Position numbers and translations under genes: made by a program
NCBI GenBank assembly: GCA_031772625.1
Contig: CM062819.1
Span: 1,230,795,070 to 1,230,859,069, forward strand
Direction: 5' to 3'
Length of the DNA stretch: 64,000 nt
From: Pinus tabuliformis
Lineage: Eukaryota; Streptophyta; Pinopsida; Pinales; Pinaceae
Notes under the pieces: model-generated
The model's database searches: none
Told to the model about the DNA's origin: nothing
The model's input: the letters and a program-made list of their open reading frames with translations, nothing else
Part shown: in pieces, positions 44,218-54,956 of the stretch
How the letters are laid out: each line of letters opens with the position of its first letter
How positions within the stretch are numbered: the first letter of the stretch is position 1

Positions 44218-45360
44218 GTGGCGGAATGTTTGGTATGCCAACAAAATAAAGCTAAAACAATTAAGACACTAGGTCTATTACAACCTTTATCTATTCCAAG
44301 CCAATGTTGGGAGGAGGTTTCAATGCATTTTATCACAGGTTTACCCAAGTTTGAGGTAAAGAGTGTCATCATGGTGGTAGTTGACAGACTTACCAAGTAT
44401 GCACACTTTTTTGCATTATCACATCCATTTAAATCCAATACAGTTTCTACGGCATTTATGGAAAAAATTCAAAAGCTACATGGAAACCCAAAAATTATTG
44501 TAAGTGACAAAGATCCCATTTTCACAGGAAATTTTTGGACAGAATTATTTTCCTGTCTTGGTACTCAGTTAGCTCATAGCTCATCTTATCATCCTCAATC
44601 TGATGGGCAAACGGAGATAGTAAACAAATGTTTTGAAGGATATCTTCATTGCTTTGTATCTAATAAACAGACACAATGGGTCCAATTGTTGCCTTTGGCT
44701 GAATGGTGGTATAACACTTCCTTCCATACTTCAACGAAAATGACCCCATTTATGGCACTTTATGGATATCCGCCACCATCCATCACATCATATTTAAGAG
44801 AAAAATATAAGGTTCAAGTAGTGGAACATCACATCGAGCATCAACAACAAGTTCTCCAACTCTTAAAGGATAACCTCGTGTTGGCACAGAATAGAATGAA
44901 ACAACAGGCATATAAACATCGCAGTGAAAGAAGTTTTGATGTAGGTGATTGGGTATTCCTACGGCTACAACCATATAAACAAATGTCCCTCAAGCAAGCT
45001 AAGAAGGATAACAAATTGTCACCGAAGTATTATGGTTTGTACAAGGTGTTACAAAAGATTGGTACTATGGCATACAAATTGGAGCTTCCTGCAGCATCTC
45101 GAGTGCACCCAGTTTTCCATGTTTCATGTTTAAAGAAGGTTATAGGCGACAAGCTCCCAGTTCAAACAATATTGCCAAAACTTGACGAGGAAGGAGAAAT
45201 TATATTGGAACCAGAAGCAGTCATAGAAACAAGAACTTGACAACTACGAAATCGATCCATTTCAGAGTATCTCATCAAGTGGAAGAACTTATCCGCTAAA
45301 GATTCCACATGGGAGGATGATAATTTTATACAGAAGCATCTAGAACTACTCAAGCGTTGA
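44218..45360 (+). pseudogene. Element E integrase core and chromodomain
   Basis: The core starts EEVSMHFITGLPK: the first catalytic residue of the D,D35E triad reads His (codon CAT at 44326) instead of Asp. The second Asp (IIVSDKDPIF) and the Glu (DGQTEIVNKC) are kept. NTSFHTSTKMTPFMALYGY, the KYYGLYKVLQKIG module and HPVFHVSCLKKVIGD follow. A TGA at 45238-45240 interrupts the tail, after which the chromodomain remnant YLIKWKNLSAKDSTWEDD runs to TGA 45358. The His change alone should abolish strand transfer. Confidence 0.85.
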
Positions 45361-45389
45361 GGACACCACTTTTTTGAAGGAGAGGGGCA

Positions 45390-45722
45390 TGTTAGGTCCC
45401 TATAATACTAGTGATACCCCTATTAATATTGTAATTTTATCCCTTATTAATATTATTGTGCCCCTATTGTCCCCATATTGTTATTACTATGCCCCATAAA
45501 ATCCCTCTATTGTTATTTTTGTGCCCTTATATTATTATTGTTAGGTTGGCTTGGCTATATTGTGACCCCTTAGACTCCTATATATAGAAAGGAGGTTTTG
45601 TCATTTGAATCATCCATGAATTGTTCATTTATGTAATGTAAAGGAGGTTGCCCCCTTGAAGAGGCTGAATTCTAAGGCGTTGATCTATCTTTTCTATCTT
45701 TTTGTGAGCTGGTTTCATAACA
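45390..45722 (+). repeat. 3' LTR of element E
   Basis: 333 bp, 16 differences from the 5' copy by hand count. The purine tract GAAGGAGAGGGGCA abuts it at 45376-45389. Confidence 0.94.
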
Positions 45723-46837
45723 ATCTTCCTTTCGCTAGTTTCGATCTTCGATTTCTCTTCCACTTGACTCCTTCCTAAACTTTGTTCTGTGTATCATTTA
45801 AACATTGCCACTCCATAGACCTTCTAGCCATCCTCAACCACCTTCCATCTGCCTGTCACATCTACAAGAACACTTAAATTGCATGCTTGATTTAACCAAA
45901 AAAACCAAAAAAGAGTGAAAATAGATTTATTTTAGTTTCCTTGCTTACACATTACTTTGGTTTGATGCTCTTTACTTCTGTAACTTAGATAGTAGCATTA
46001 AGATAGTGTTGATTTAGTAATTCTTCTTAGCATAGTTGTTTAAATGGTTAATTAGGAAATGGTGTGATTTAGCATTACATGTTGTTTTCTTCATTACTGC
46101 AGTAGAGTAGCTCTCTTAGCATAGATTTGTTCTTCTTCCATCAAATAATCAAGCTTCTTCTGACCCTATAGAAGTCTAGCTTGGATCCCATGGGGTCTCT
46201 TGCCAGATGAACAGTGACAACAGGAAGGACCTTCACTTCTACTTATGCATATAGCACTGTCACCTCCAATTTTGTACGAACCCCACGTTGATAAGTAAAG
46301 CTAGTAGCCCAAGAGTTGCAACATCCTTGTTGCGATACTGATGCTTGTCAAGTACCTTGCCAGAGGATACTTGGGCATGTCTTCCTCAAGTTTGAGGAAG
46401 AGATAGACACAAAATTCTTGTTTTGACTTGGGAAGAAAGAATGGGAGGATTGGGTAATCATCTAGCATTTGATAGTCTTTGAGGATGTGTAGGGCATCCA
46501 AGACAAGAGTAGGCAAGAGTTCTGATATTATTTGAGGGCTGGGAACCCAAGACAAGAATAGTCCTAGAAGGTCATACTCAGTGAACACCTAGGTGGGTAT
46601 GTACCTTGATAGACAATGACTAAGGTGTCTATAAGTCATTAGACTCACCAAGATTTTTCTCTGATCTTATGAGAGATAGAGTTGTTAGTCAAGACCTTGA
46701 TATGGAAACAATGTTGGTTACTATGATTTTATAACAAATGGATTGCCAATTCAGTTTCTCTTATGTGAATTCTTCAAGATTGAAAATGGTTAAACACCTT
46801 GTAATAATTTATGAATACCACCCTAGTTAAGAGGGAG

Positions 46838-48110
46838 TGTTGAAGAAAGTGTAACTAGGTTCAATATTCATTAATGTACTTTTGATATTTTTATTTATTC
46901 AAGAAAAGAAAATTTATTTTCGTTATATTTATCAATGAGTTTCTTTCTCATTGAAGTAGGTCTAGCACATGTTAAAGTGTTATAGGAGAGTCAATGAGTC
47001 AAAAGAAAATGTTGAATACCCTTAAGGGCATGTTACACCATGTATATGCTTGTATAAAGAGTCAAAGGAAACCCCTCCAATAAAATTCAAGTCCTCTCCA
47101 TGCAACGACATCATCCAAGGAGAAAAAATGATAAAGAAACTTCAAGTCGACCTCAAGTCAGCCTCAAGTCGGCCTAAAGGAGGGACAATCCTCTATATAT
47201 AGAGGTTTTCCACTCCCTCATAACATCATGAACTCATATCTGACATTAGCGAAGTCAAGGATCCAAGAAAATAACAAAATAAGATGAAGACAAGGAGCCT
47301 CTGGTGCAGGGAAGTAAGAGGGAGTATAAGCAAAGGTTGGAGGATTGTTTCTAAGGAAAAATACAATCACACCTGCGAGAAAAGGGAGGGAAGTCTGCGG
47401 TTATATCAGTAGCAAGATCACAGTCACATATTCATCTTTAGTTGGGCTATAAAGTTAGGCCTATAAGGCCTCCTACTCAAGAAAAATAAATGCTCTCTCA
47501 AGCAAAGGTGAAAGGACCCTAATTCACTAGGATACTTACCACATGTGCTAGAATCTAGGGTTGTTGTATAGTCACATCAGTCTACATATACATCTCAAAA
47601 AGAATCTCATTTGATCAAGGGAAATGTGTCTCCATAAGTAAATTACATCACTATGTATAGAAGAAAATCATCTCATATAGATCTCAAATAAGCAAGGTAT
47701 ATCTCTAGTCAAAGAACAAAGAAGCAGGACGAAGTGCCGGGGAGAAAAGTGTCGGAAGAAGGAAGACGAAGTGTCAAGGAACAAAGTGTAGAAAGGAGGA
47801 AGGACTTGACTTGTGCTTTGAGGAAATTCTAGTCAAGGGTCTGGGGTTTTTAATTTATCAATAGAAGCTTCAATAAGAGAAACTTACCAAAGGGTTTTCC
47901 TCTCTAAGAGAGAGAGTTTTTGGCCCTAGAAGAGAGACAACATCTTGTGTTCTTGTATTTCGTATTTTGATAGCAGTTTGATGAAGTAAAAGAACATACA
48001 CTAATAATAAGAAGAAGATCAAGCTAACAAGAAAAAGAAAAGTGATTCACAAATTGTTATCATAGCTAGAAGAATCCTATCTTAACTATGATGCCCTAGA
48101 TTCTTCAACA
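46838..48110 (+). repeat. 3' LTR of element B
   Basis: A 1273-bp LTR with TGTTGAAG and CTTCAACA ends, immediately after the tract AAGAGGGAG. Confidence 0.92.
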
Positions 48111-48115
48111 ATTCT

Positions 48116-49414
48116 TGCATGGGAATGGGTTGGAGATTGTAGAAGGGACTTGCAACATCAAGGCTATATGATTGTAAGGATTTTCTCTGGTTTATTAATA
48201 TAAAAGAAATTTTTCTTTCTCAATTACATCTTTATTGATCTAATTTGTAGGATTCCTTGATCACCTACATAAATTTTGATTTTATATTGATTAGTTTATG
48301 ATATATAATTGGTTAATTAGTCCATTTATCTCTTTGGTTATATATTGGATGCTTTGATCTCTTGTTTACCTCTGTCTATGCAGATCTCTTTCAGAACATT
48401 ATGGAGAAGTTGTGGGAAGTGATGAGAGGATCTCTAAAGCATCGAGGAGTGAATGGTCGAAAGCTTTGAAGGGGACTTCATCGATAATTTCGTTTAATCG
48501 GTAAGAGGCCTCTATCATTGTATTTACTTTTAGTCAATCAGAGTCTATAAAAAGATAGCAGTTCCTGTTTGTTTGTTACTAGGGTTCTTTGAAGTCTAGG
48601 GAGATGGATATTGTCCACAAGAGGGATAAGTCCACATAATAGTATGCAACATGGGTACTCCTTGGATGATGAATTAAATTTTTCATCTAATGAGTGCTCC
48701 CACTCAAATTTTGAATAAAAGTATACGGAGATTAGTTGAAAATACGAGTTAAAAAAATATTTTTTCTTTTTTCCCTCTGAAATTTGATGATGTAATTTAA
48801 TATTATTTTATTATTTCCATTATTATTTTAATATATTCCTTAGGAGGCCTATTTTAGACCTCAAAATTTATCTAAGGTGTGGTAGGGACCCTGACATGAT
48901 AGTGATCTTTAGTATATAGCAGTAACAGTTGATCTATGGTTTTTTGATATGACAAGGATGGTAGAACCACTATAATAGTGATACTAATGTATACTATGCA
49001 TGTATGATAGTGATATAATAGGATATCTCTTGGACTCATTTCATTCAGTTCACAAAAAAAGTTATGAACAAACTTAGGTTGGCCCTAGGAGGCTTGATGT
49101 GATTGTTGTATCTCATTCTAATTGTACTTTGTATCTCAACTAAAAAATTTATGAATATCTAATAGAAGAATAACTTGGTTGGGTTTTCCCCTTATGGGGT
49201 TTTTCCCTAGTCTCGAACCTAAATCTTGGTGCCTCTATTGTGCATGCTTTTTTTCTATTGTTCTTTATTGTTCCATTGCATTGTTTATGTTTATTGTTCT
49301 CTCTATATAATTTCTAATGATGAAATGATGTTACAGAGTGAATGTTATATGAAAATGTTGAAAATTTTGAATATTAAAATTATCTACAGCAGAGAACAAT
49401 CTAGACCTAAAACT
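48116..49414 (+). other. Flanking DNA right of element B, with exon-like pieces
   Basis: The first 58 bp (48116-48173) continue a stop-free frame from the left of B (ILAWEWVGDCRRDLQHQGYM) and end at GTAAGG. A T-rich stretch, 48174-48383, ends TCTATGCAG. From 48385 a stop-free frame (YGEVVGSDERISKASRSEW) runs to GTAAGA at 48501; alternatively an acceptor at 48394 gives MEKLWEVMRGSLKHRGVN and a stop at 48467. This resembles exon-intron structure but is not proof. Nothing is recognised in 48510-49414. Confidence 0.25.
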
Positions 49415-50606
49415 TAACGGATGCCTTAGGCCATACAAGTACATTGACATCCACAAAAGCTAATCTATCTCCTTTATCTTCTAAACATGAAATAGAGAGT
49501 AGATTACTTTTTCAAACCTAGTACATATAGGACATCGTTGAGATGAACATTGTTACTAGATTCTATCTCAATGGTTTCCTATCCAACTCCTTTGATTTCA
49601 TAGTTGTGGTTGTCTCCAAGCTCCACCCTTTAAGATAGTCTCTTACCTATCATGCTAGTGAGATTGCCACAATATCCTATCATATTTCTTGAAGCACCAC
49701 TATCTACCAACCACGTACCATCACCATCTACAATAGAACCTGCTAAAATAGAAAAGTAAAAGAATTATTTGTCACCTTTAGGCTTCTTTGGATATTCATC
49801 GACTGTGGAAGCATGTTGTTTTCCCTTTCTCTTTTTGTTATTATCCAATTTAGGATGATCCTTTTTATAATATTCAAATTCATGAAAACCATAGCATTGA
49901 ATTTTTGACATATCCTTCTTCCTTTGGGGAGAAGGTTATCTTCTTCTTGACTTCTTGTCTTGAAATCCAAACATCGTATTTCCTCTATTCTTCTTGAAGC
50001 AAGTTTCATGTGTTTGAGAAGCTTCTTCCTTTTATCTCTTGATATAAGCCTTGATTCTTCTTTACCACAAGAGATCCATATTTTTTCAAATGAAGGATCT
50101 TCCTTCCAACTACTTATACATGCTGCAAATGCATCCCATGATCTAGGTAGACCGTTGAGTGTTGTAGTCACAAGTTCATTCTCAAAAATAGTTTCTCTAA
50201 TTTCTTGAATTTGGACTCTTATTTATGAAATACTAAATAAATATGAAGCCATAGTGTCATAAATATTCATCCTTACATCATGAAGCTCATTCTTCAAGTT
50301 CGTGGCTTGACCAAAACTCTTGATAGTAAACTAATCAGTTAGGGAATCATATATCTTCTTAGAAGTATCAAGATTTGTAATATAGGGGATTAGATTATCT
50401 CTAATGAAGCCCACAATAAGACTCCTAGCAGTGATGTCATCCTCCTTAAGATTTTCCTTTCTTGCAGTATTTGTTGGTTCTACGACTTTTCATGTCACAA
50501 TATACAAAACTTTGTTCTTTGGAAGAATAAGATCAATTCTGAGCTTCTAAGCTTTGAAATTTGAGGATCCTTCCAACTTGTTCTCAAATTTCATAGAAGA
50601 ATCCAT
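49415..50606 (-). pseudogene. Copia gag and protease of element F
   Basis: ATG at 50606, then FENKLEGSSNFKA and, in mixed frames, the UBN2-like gag landmarks LIVGFIRDNLIPYITNLDT and LVTTTLNGLPRSWDAFAACI (the 49743-50171 frame). A Lys/Arg-rich section follows, in which the zinc knuckle is not clear. The protease reads WLVDSGASRNMIG at about 49680, then LNDVLYVPGLKK and SISCLEDKGDRLAFVDVNVL near 49440-49520, the usual lead-in to copia integrase. There are many stops and frame changes. Confidence 0.75.
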
Positions 50607-50693
50607 GGATGTAAATAATTAAGAACTTCCACAATAGTGATCTCAATTTATGATTTTTTCAAAGGTGATATTTGTGTTCCTTCCTTCACCAAA

Positions 50694-50705
50694 ACTCTGA
50701 TACCA
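50694..50705 (-). other. Primer-binding site of element F
   Basis: The minus strand reads TGGTATCAGAGT directly after the LTR end. Confidence 0.8.
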
Positions 50706-51169
50706 TGTTGATTTTTCTAAGTCCAATAGATACTAGCACAATATTTCTGAAAATTTGATAATTAATTTTTATGTTGATCCTCTTTTAAATTATTCCAATA
50801 TATCATTTAGATTTTATACTGTAGAAATTCAACCATACAATAATATTAAAGATCACAATGCACAAAGAGAACACAATATTTGCCCTCAGAAAACCCACTA
50901 AGTGGAAAAACATAGTAACCTTTTCAACAGAGAAATTCTTTTGTTGAACAAGAGACACATATAGACCTTTTAGACATCAACTAGGTCACACTTGTTCAAA
51001 CCCTCCAAGTCAAGCTTCCAAACTTGATCCAGCACTTCACTCTGCTTGATTTGACCCAGAATTTTGGCCCTCTTACAACTGTCAAAATCCCATATTTTGG
51101 ATCCCTACAATTACCCAAAAATTTTGACCCCTGCAATAGAAATTTCCCAAAAATATGCAAACTATGGAT

Positions 51170-51200
<31 letters not shown>

Positions 51201-51608
51201 ACACATTCAAGCTTGAAAGAGAGAGAAAAAATATAAATCATCTTTTTTTTCGTCCTCCTTTTCCTTCTTAATATTCGTTAGGATGCCTATAACTTTCTTC
51301 CTGAGGGAGTGCGAATCGGTGGTCAGAGAATGAGGTCTAGCTAGATTTATGTAGTGGTATCCCTTGGACAAATGGGTGTGACTCTTCTTGGCCTAACTTG
51401 ACTTGGAGGGAGGTTGACTTGACAAACTTGGAGCCAAAATTTTCAAATTCAAATTTTCTTCTTTCAAAAGTCCAAATAGGACTTGACTCGAAATATAAAT
51501 TTCTTTTGACTGTAGAATTTAAAAATATTTTTTACAATAATCAAGATAAGTACATCAAGTGGCCAAATATACATTATGAAGACTTACCATAGTTACAAAA
51601 ATTCAACA
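50706..51608 (-). repeat. 5' LTR of element F
   Basis: In plus orientation it begins TGTTGATTTTTC and ends AAAAATTCAACA, near-perfect inverted ends. About 903 bp, containing a (GA)12 run. Confidence 0.7.
51171..51194. repeat. (GA)12 microsatellite
   Basis: Twenty-four bases of uninterrupted GA within the element F LTR; the only long dinucleotide run in this half besides TA. Confidence 0.9.
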
Positions 51609-51861
51609 ACATGTAGTTACTTCTATCGAGCTTCCATATTTGGATGAGGAAGGGAATTTGGTTCTAGTTCCAAAGGAAATTCTGAAGACAATGGAGTGGA
51701 AGTTGAGTATGAATCTGAAGGAGTGCTTGGTGAAGTGGAAGGATTTTCCTATTTAATATGCCACTTGGGAGGGTGAAAAAGAGCTAAAACATCTAGAGCT
51801 GAAGTTGCTTAAGGAAAATCAATCTTGGGTGGGGAGGACTGTAATGTCCCAAACCCCTTAG
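51609..51861 (+). pseudogene. Gypsy fragment G: polyprotein tail with chromodomain
   Basis: The plus frame reads TSIELPYLDEEGNLVLVPKE, then KECLVKWKDFPI, a TAA, and YATWEGEKELKHLELKLL: the end of a chromovirus polyprotein with a chromodomain whose conserved Trp-Glu is present. It is followed by the tract GGTGGGGAGGAC and an LTR start. Everything upstream is missing because element F or a deletion replaced it. It is not the same family as D or E, whose tails differ. Confidence 0.8.
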
Positions 51862-52950
51862 GAGGCATATGCAGAAGTTTTGCCAGCCTAATAAAGTTCA
51901 CTTGGGCTAAGGTGAGGGACAATTAACTAAGGAAACATGATTCACCTAGGAGAAACATTACAAATTATAAAGTGGTAAAAAGGGGGACATGTCCTAGACT
52001 AATGAAAAGTCACTTTTAATTTATAAAGTGAAAAAACAACTAAATTCTCTTTATAAAAAGAAAAGGGTAAAAAGAGTGACAAAAGTGGTGAATAATTTAT
52101 AAAAAGAGGAAAATGAAGAGTCTCTCCTCATCCTAGTTTTTTGTCGTTTGAGAAAAATAAATTTGGAGAGCTCTTGGAAAAGAGTCTAAGGTTTGGAAAT
52201 CCTACTTGTTGGTTGCTAGTTTTGGTGTTGAAACCATACACCCTAGCTAGTTTGAGAGTAACATCGCTCAGATTTCACCATTGTGCTTCAAAGGAGAAAA
52301 GAATGGAAAAAATTATGTAAGTTTCTCAAGAGCTATCAGTTAATTTTAAGTTTTGATATTTTGTTTTCAATATAACTTATTTCAAGATGAGCTACCATGT
52401 AAAATTTGGGCTGAATTTAGTTGAGACAGTGGGTCAAGTTCATGTGCTTGTTGGTCATGCTTTTATTACCAATTAGGGCCAAGTTTCTATTGTTGGAAAA
52501 GGCTAATATTCCTTCTTCCTTTTGGACAGTGGCAACATTGTTAAATGGATCAAGTTCTAGAGTGAAAAGGGGGGTCAGGTTATTTTCCATTTCTTCTTGC
52601 TAAAGGTACCATCCTTGAGGACATGCTTCAGCGCTTAAAGGAGGTCGAAATCCATCTCTTATGACACTAGTTCGAATTGCTACTTGGGAATATTTGTGGG
52701 ATGATTCTATCTATGTAAAAGGCGCATGTTTCAGCCAAACTTATGGTAGATGAGTTGTTGGTTTATTGAGGCCATGTGTATAACCTGTGTGTGGGATGAT
52801 ATCACTATTTGAATCAGTCGAGTTACAGCCTTCCTAGAGTGCCTCATTTTTACACTGTTGGAACCTCACTAGATTACATCTGATATATTTGGATTATACT
52901 ATTGATTTATTTCTGGGTTCTCCTATTCGTTACTCTTTGTATTTACTTTG
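51840..52950 (+). repeat. LTR of gypsy fragment G (right end not determined)
   Basis: TGTAATGTCCC at 51840 follows a polypurine tract, a typical LTR start. TTTATAAAAAGAGG near 52097 may be its TATA box and AATAAA near 52149 a polyadenylation signal. No second copy exists in the window, so the right end is a guess. The 60-codon frame at 52421-52603 is not a gene. Confidence 0.4.
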
Positions 52951-54328
52951 ATGTGTTAATGAAATACCTAAGTACGTCATGAGTATTTATGAGTTATTAT
53001 CATAGTTGTAAAAGTTGTATGTGGTTGTTACAAGTACTCAATGAAGATTATATATTTCTTGAGTGTAAAAAAAGTTTTTTATTGAAGATTTGAGGTATGT
53101 CCATAGCCCATTGAGAATTGTATTTGTTACTTGTAATAATATATCACAGAAAAAACACCTACAACACATTGTCTACCATATGTTTATCCAAATACTGCAA
53201 TGACCTAAAACTAATAAACTCATATATTTCATGGGATTTTCAATATATTCCTGAGAGGGTATCTTACATTATATTAAAAAGAGGCATGTTTATTGAATAA
53301 AATATCATATCCTCTCAAAATCATTTTAAGAATGAAGAAGTTGAATTAATCACATTTAATTCAAACAAAAATGAACATTGTGGATAATATTCTGAGTTCA
53401 CTTTCTATAAATTCTAACTACAAGAACCTCAAAAGGTTTAATCAATGTTAATCATATTACAAAGATGAAATATGATGTAATTTCACACACAAAAACTATT
53501 TCATTTGTACAAATGCAAACATAATACATTTATATAGTTGGAGCAAGGTCCAACTAGTTCTAAAGTTAGAGAGGGAAGTCAAGAAAATATCTCAATAGCC
53601 TCCAACAAACCAAATCTATTATGTCTACTAATGTAAGAATTAATTCTAACAACCCCAATTTATGCTTACATTATAAATAATATTATTAAAAAATCACACC
53701 TTACAATATTGAAGTTACAACATTGATGTTTTTTTGGTTTGGTCATCATTCGCACTTATTCCTGCTCTAGAATCTCACATATTACGCTCTTTTCCACCAC
53801 AACTTTGTGCTTACCACTTGACCCATTTAAGTTACAACTGCTTCTAACCATCAATGATGTAGCTTTAATACCAAAAATTCTTGACTATCCTTAAAAATAG
53901 TCTTGATATTGAATCACTTTATGGACATACTTTCATATATCAAAATGCATTGAACTACAATTTTGACATTTATATAGGTAAGCAATCTAGATATTGAATG
54001 TATCTATCAACCAATCATATAAACACTTATAAACACATAATAGTAAGTTGTAACTAATGTTCTTGAAGCACTAGAGAACAACAACCACTACCAGCATATA
54101 TCAAACTATAAATGTTAACAAACTACTGAAGTTCTCTTTTAGCACCGAAGAATGTCAAGAACCACTAGTTTAAATTATGTCAATCTATTCATTAATTGGT
54201 TCTTCATATCCATTTTACAAACCAAAAAAAAATAAAAAATAAAAAACAATGAACCCAACAAAGCCAAAAACTAATCATCATTCTTTGTTATACCATCTTA
54301 GTACCCACTTCCAACAAGGCATCTCAAT
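52951..54328. other. Unassigned AT-rich region
   Basis: I see no coding signal, terminal repeat or RNA gene on either strand. Confidence 0.3.
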
Positions 54329-54956
54329 GGATCTAACGTATTTGACATCGTGGACTAGTATCGTGGACTAGTGAGCAATGTCCATGTAGATTCCAAGATG
54401 GCTCCTGATGCAGTAGCTAAGGAGGTTGTCGATATTACCTCCTAAAAATCATAATGACTTGAATGTTTGGAAACAATTTTTTGTATAATATATGAAGGCA
54501 TTCTTAAGAGACTGTGTGGAGGACGTTGGGAAGGGTGACTAGGGTCGAGACTACCCTCTCGATTCTGGGCATTATAACTAGTTTTTAGAAGGTGTTAGAT
54601 TCTATCAAAGAGAAGGAATTTGGGGCATTGATCATGGAAGATTCTTCCTAAATTTGTACTCAAAAATGCTAATTTCTCATGAAAAGAAAATTCTAAATGC
54701 CACAGAGGGGGTGTTCAGTGGAATCGGCGCCAAATTATCTGGTAACATTGCAAGGATCCACTAGCACTATGTTATAATATCTCATGTTTCGAAGCTCACA
54801 ATAGGATACTTTAACACCAAAAAAGTGGATGGGTATCTTACCGTTGCTCATTTTCTTAAGAAACATGGATTTATTCTACAAAAAAAAATTAACTACTTCC
54901 GAGATCTAAGTGATATTAAGCATTATATTTGTCTTGCATGCATCCCTATAAAGTGA
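54329..54956 (+). pseudogene. Unrecognised protein-coding remnant, about 205 codons
   Basis: A protein-like reading hidden by stops. The first frame gives YRGLVSNVHVDSKMAPDAVA. After a frameshift near 54440 the second frame gives LPPKNHNDLNVWKQFFV, YMKAFLRDCVEDVGKGD, GRDYPLDSGHYN, FLEGVRFYQREGIWGIDHGR, MLISHEKKILNATEGVFSGI and VDGYLTVAHFLKKHGFILQK, ending at TGA 54954. Four stops in the second frame (one TAA, three TAG) are otherwise the only breaks in about 180 codons, and the text has balanced, protein-like composition. There is no start Met, so it may be an internal exon or truncated. I do not recognise the family. It could be a host gene fragment carried by or stranded among transposons. 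Confidence 0.4.

Larger units (their letters stand above)
39827..45722 (+). mobile_element. Chromovirus element E, Ty3/gypsy
   Basis: A 5896-bp element with 333-bp LTRs (39827-40159, 45390-45722), TGTTAGG and CATAACA ends, and a perfect ATCTT duplication (39822-39826, 45723-45727). The primer site is mutated. The domain order is gag, protease, RT, RNase H, integrase, chromodomain, as in D, and the protein is clearly related to D. It has several stops, at least three frameshifts and altered active-site residues. LTRs differ at 16 positions by hand count, so it is older than D. Confidence 0.95.
22250..46350 (+). mobile_element. Athila-like Ty3/gypsy element C, with a chromovirus inserted in each LTR
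   Basis: The termini TGATGAGC and GCTCATCA (right end mutated to GCTTGTCA) and the duplication AGTAC (22245-22249 and 46351-46355) define the element. Minus D and E and their duplications, its LTRs are about 2.48 kb each. The interior, 31025-37968, has an Asp-tRNA-like primer site, a gag-protease frame, a stub of reverse transcriptase, about 1.4 kb without genes, and a long ORF3 in the env-like position. Most of pol is missing. Large LTRs, the Asp-type primer site and a third ORF resemble the Athila/Tat branch of Ty3/gypsy. Confidence 0.9.
37969..46350 (+). repeat. 3' LTR of element C, split by element E
   Basis: Segments 37969-39826 and 45723-46350; about 2481 bp when joined without the extra ATCTT. 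Preceded by the tract GTAGGGGGGTGA. It holds the empty site for D at about 38860-38885. The right end reads GCTTGTCA instead of GCTCATCA. Confidence 0.9.
18263..48110 (+). mobile_element. Copia-type LTR element B, host of the nested C, D and E
   Basis: LTRs at 18263-19547 and 46838-48110 start TGTTGAAG and end CTTCAACA, flanked by ATTCT on both sides (18258-18262 and 48111-48115). The primer site follows the left LTR directly, and the purine-rich AAGAGGGAG abuts the right LTR, the usual Ty1/copia layout. With C removed the element is about 5.7 kb, with an interior of about 3.2 kb. Only a copia-type gag is recognisable. No protease, integrase or reverse transcriptase was found, so it looks non-autonomous or deleted. 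Confidence 0.92.
49415..51608 (-). mobile_element. 3'-truncated copia element F (minus strand)
   Basis: It reads right to left: 5' LTR 50706-51608, primer site 50694-50705, gag, protease, then the homology stops near 49415 with no integrase, reverse transcriptase or 3' LTR. The missing half points to a deletion or truncation after insertion; with no second LTR, no target duplication can be checked. The right edge (51608/51609) abuts gypsy coding DNA of fragment G, so F probably inserted into G. Confidence 0.75.
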
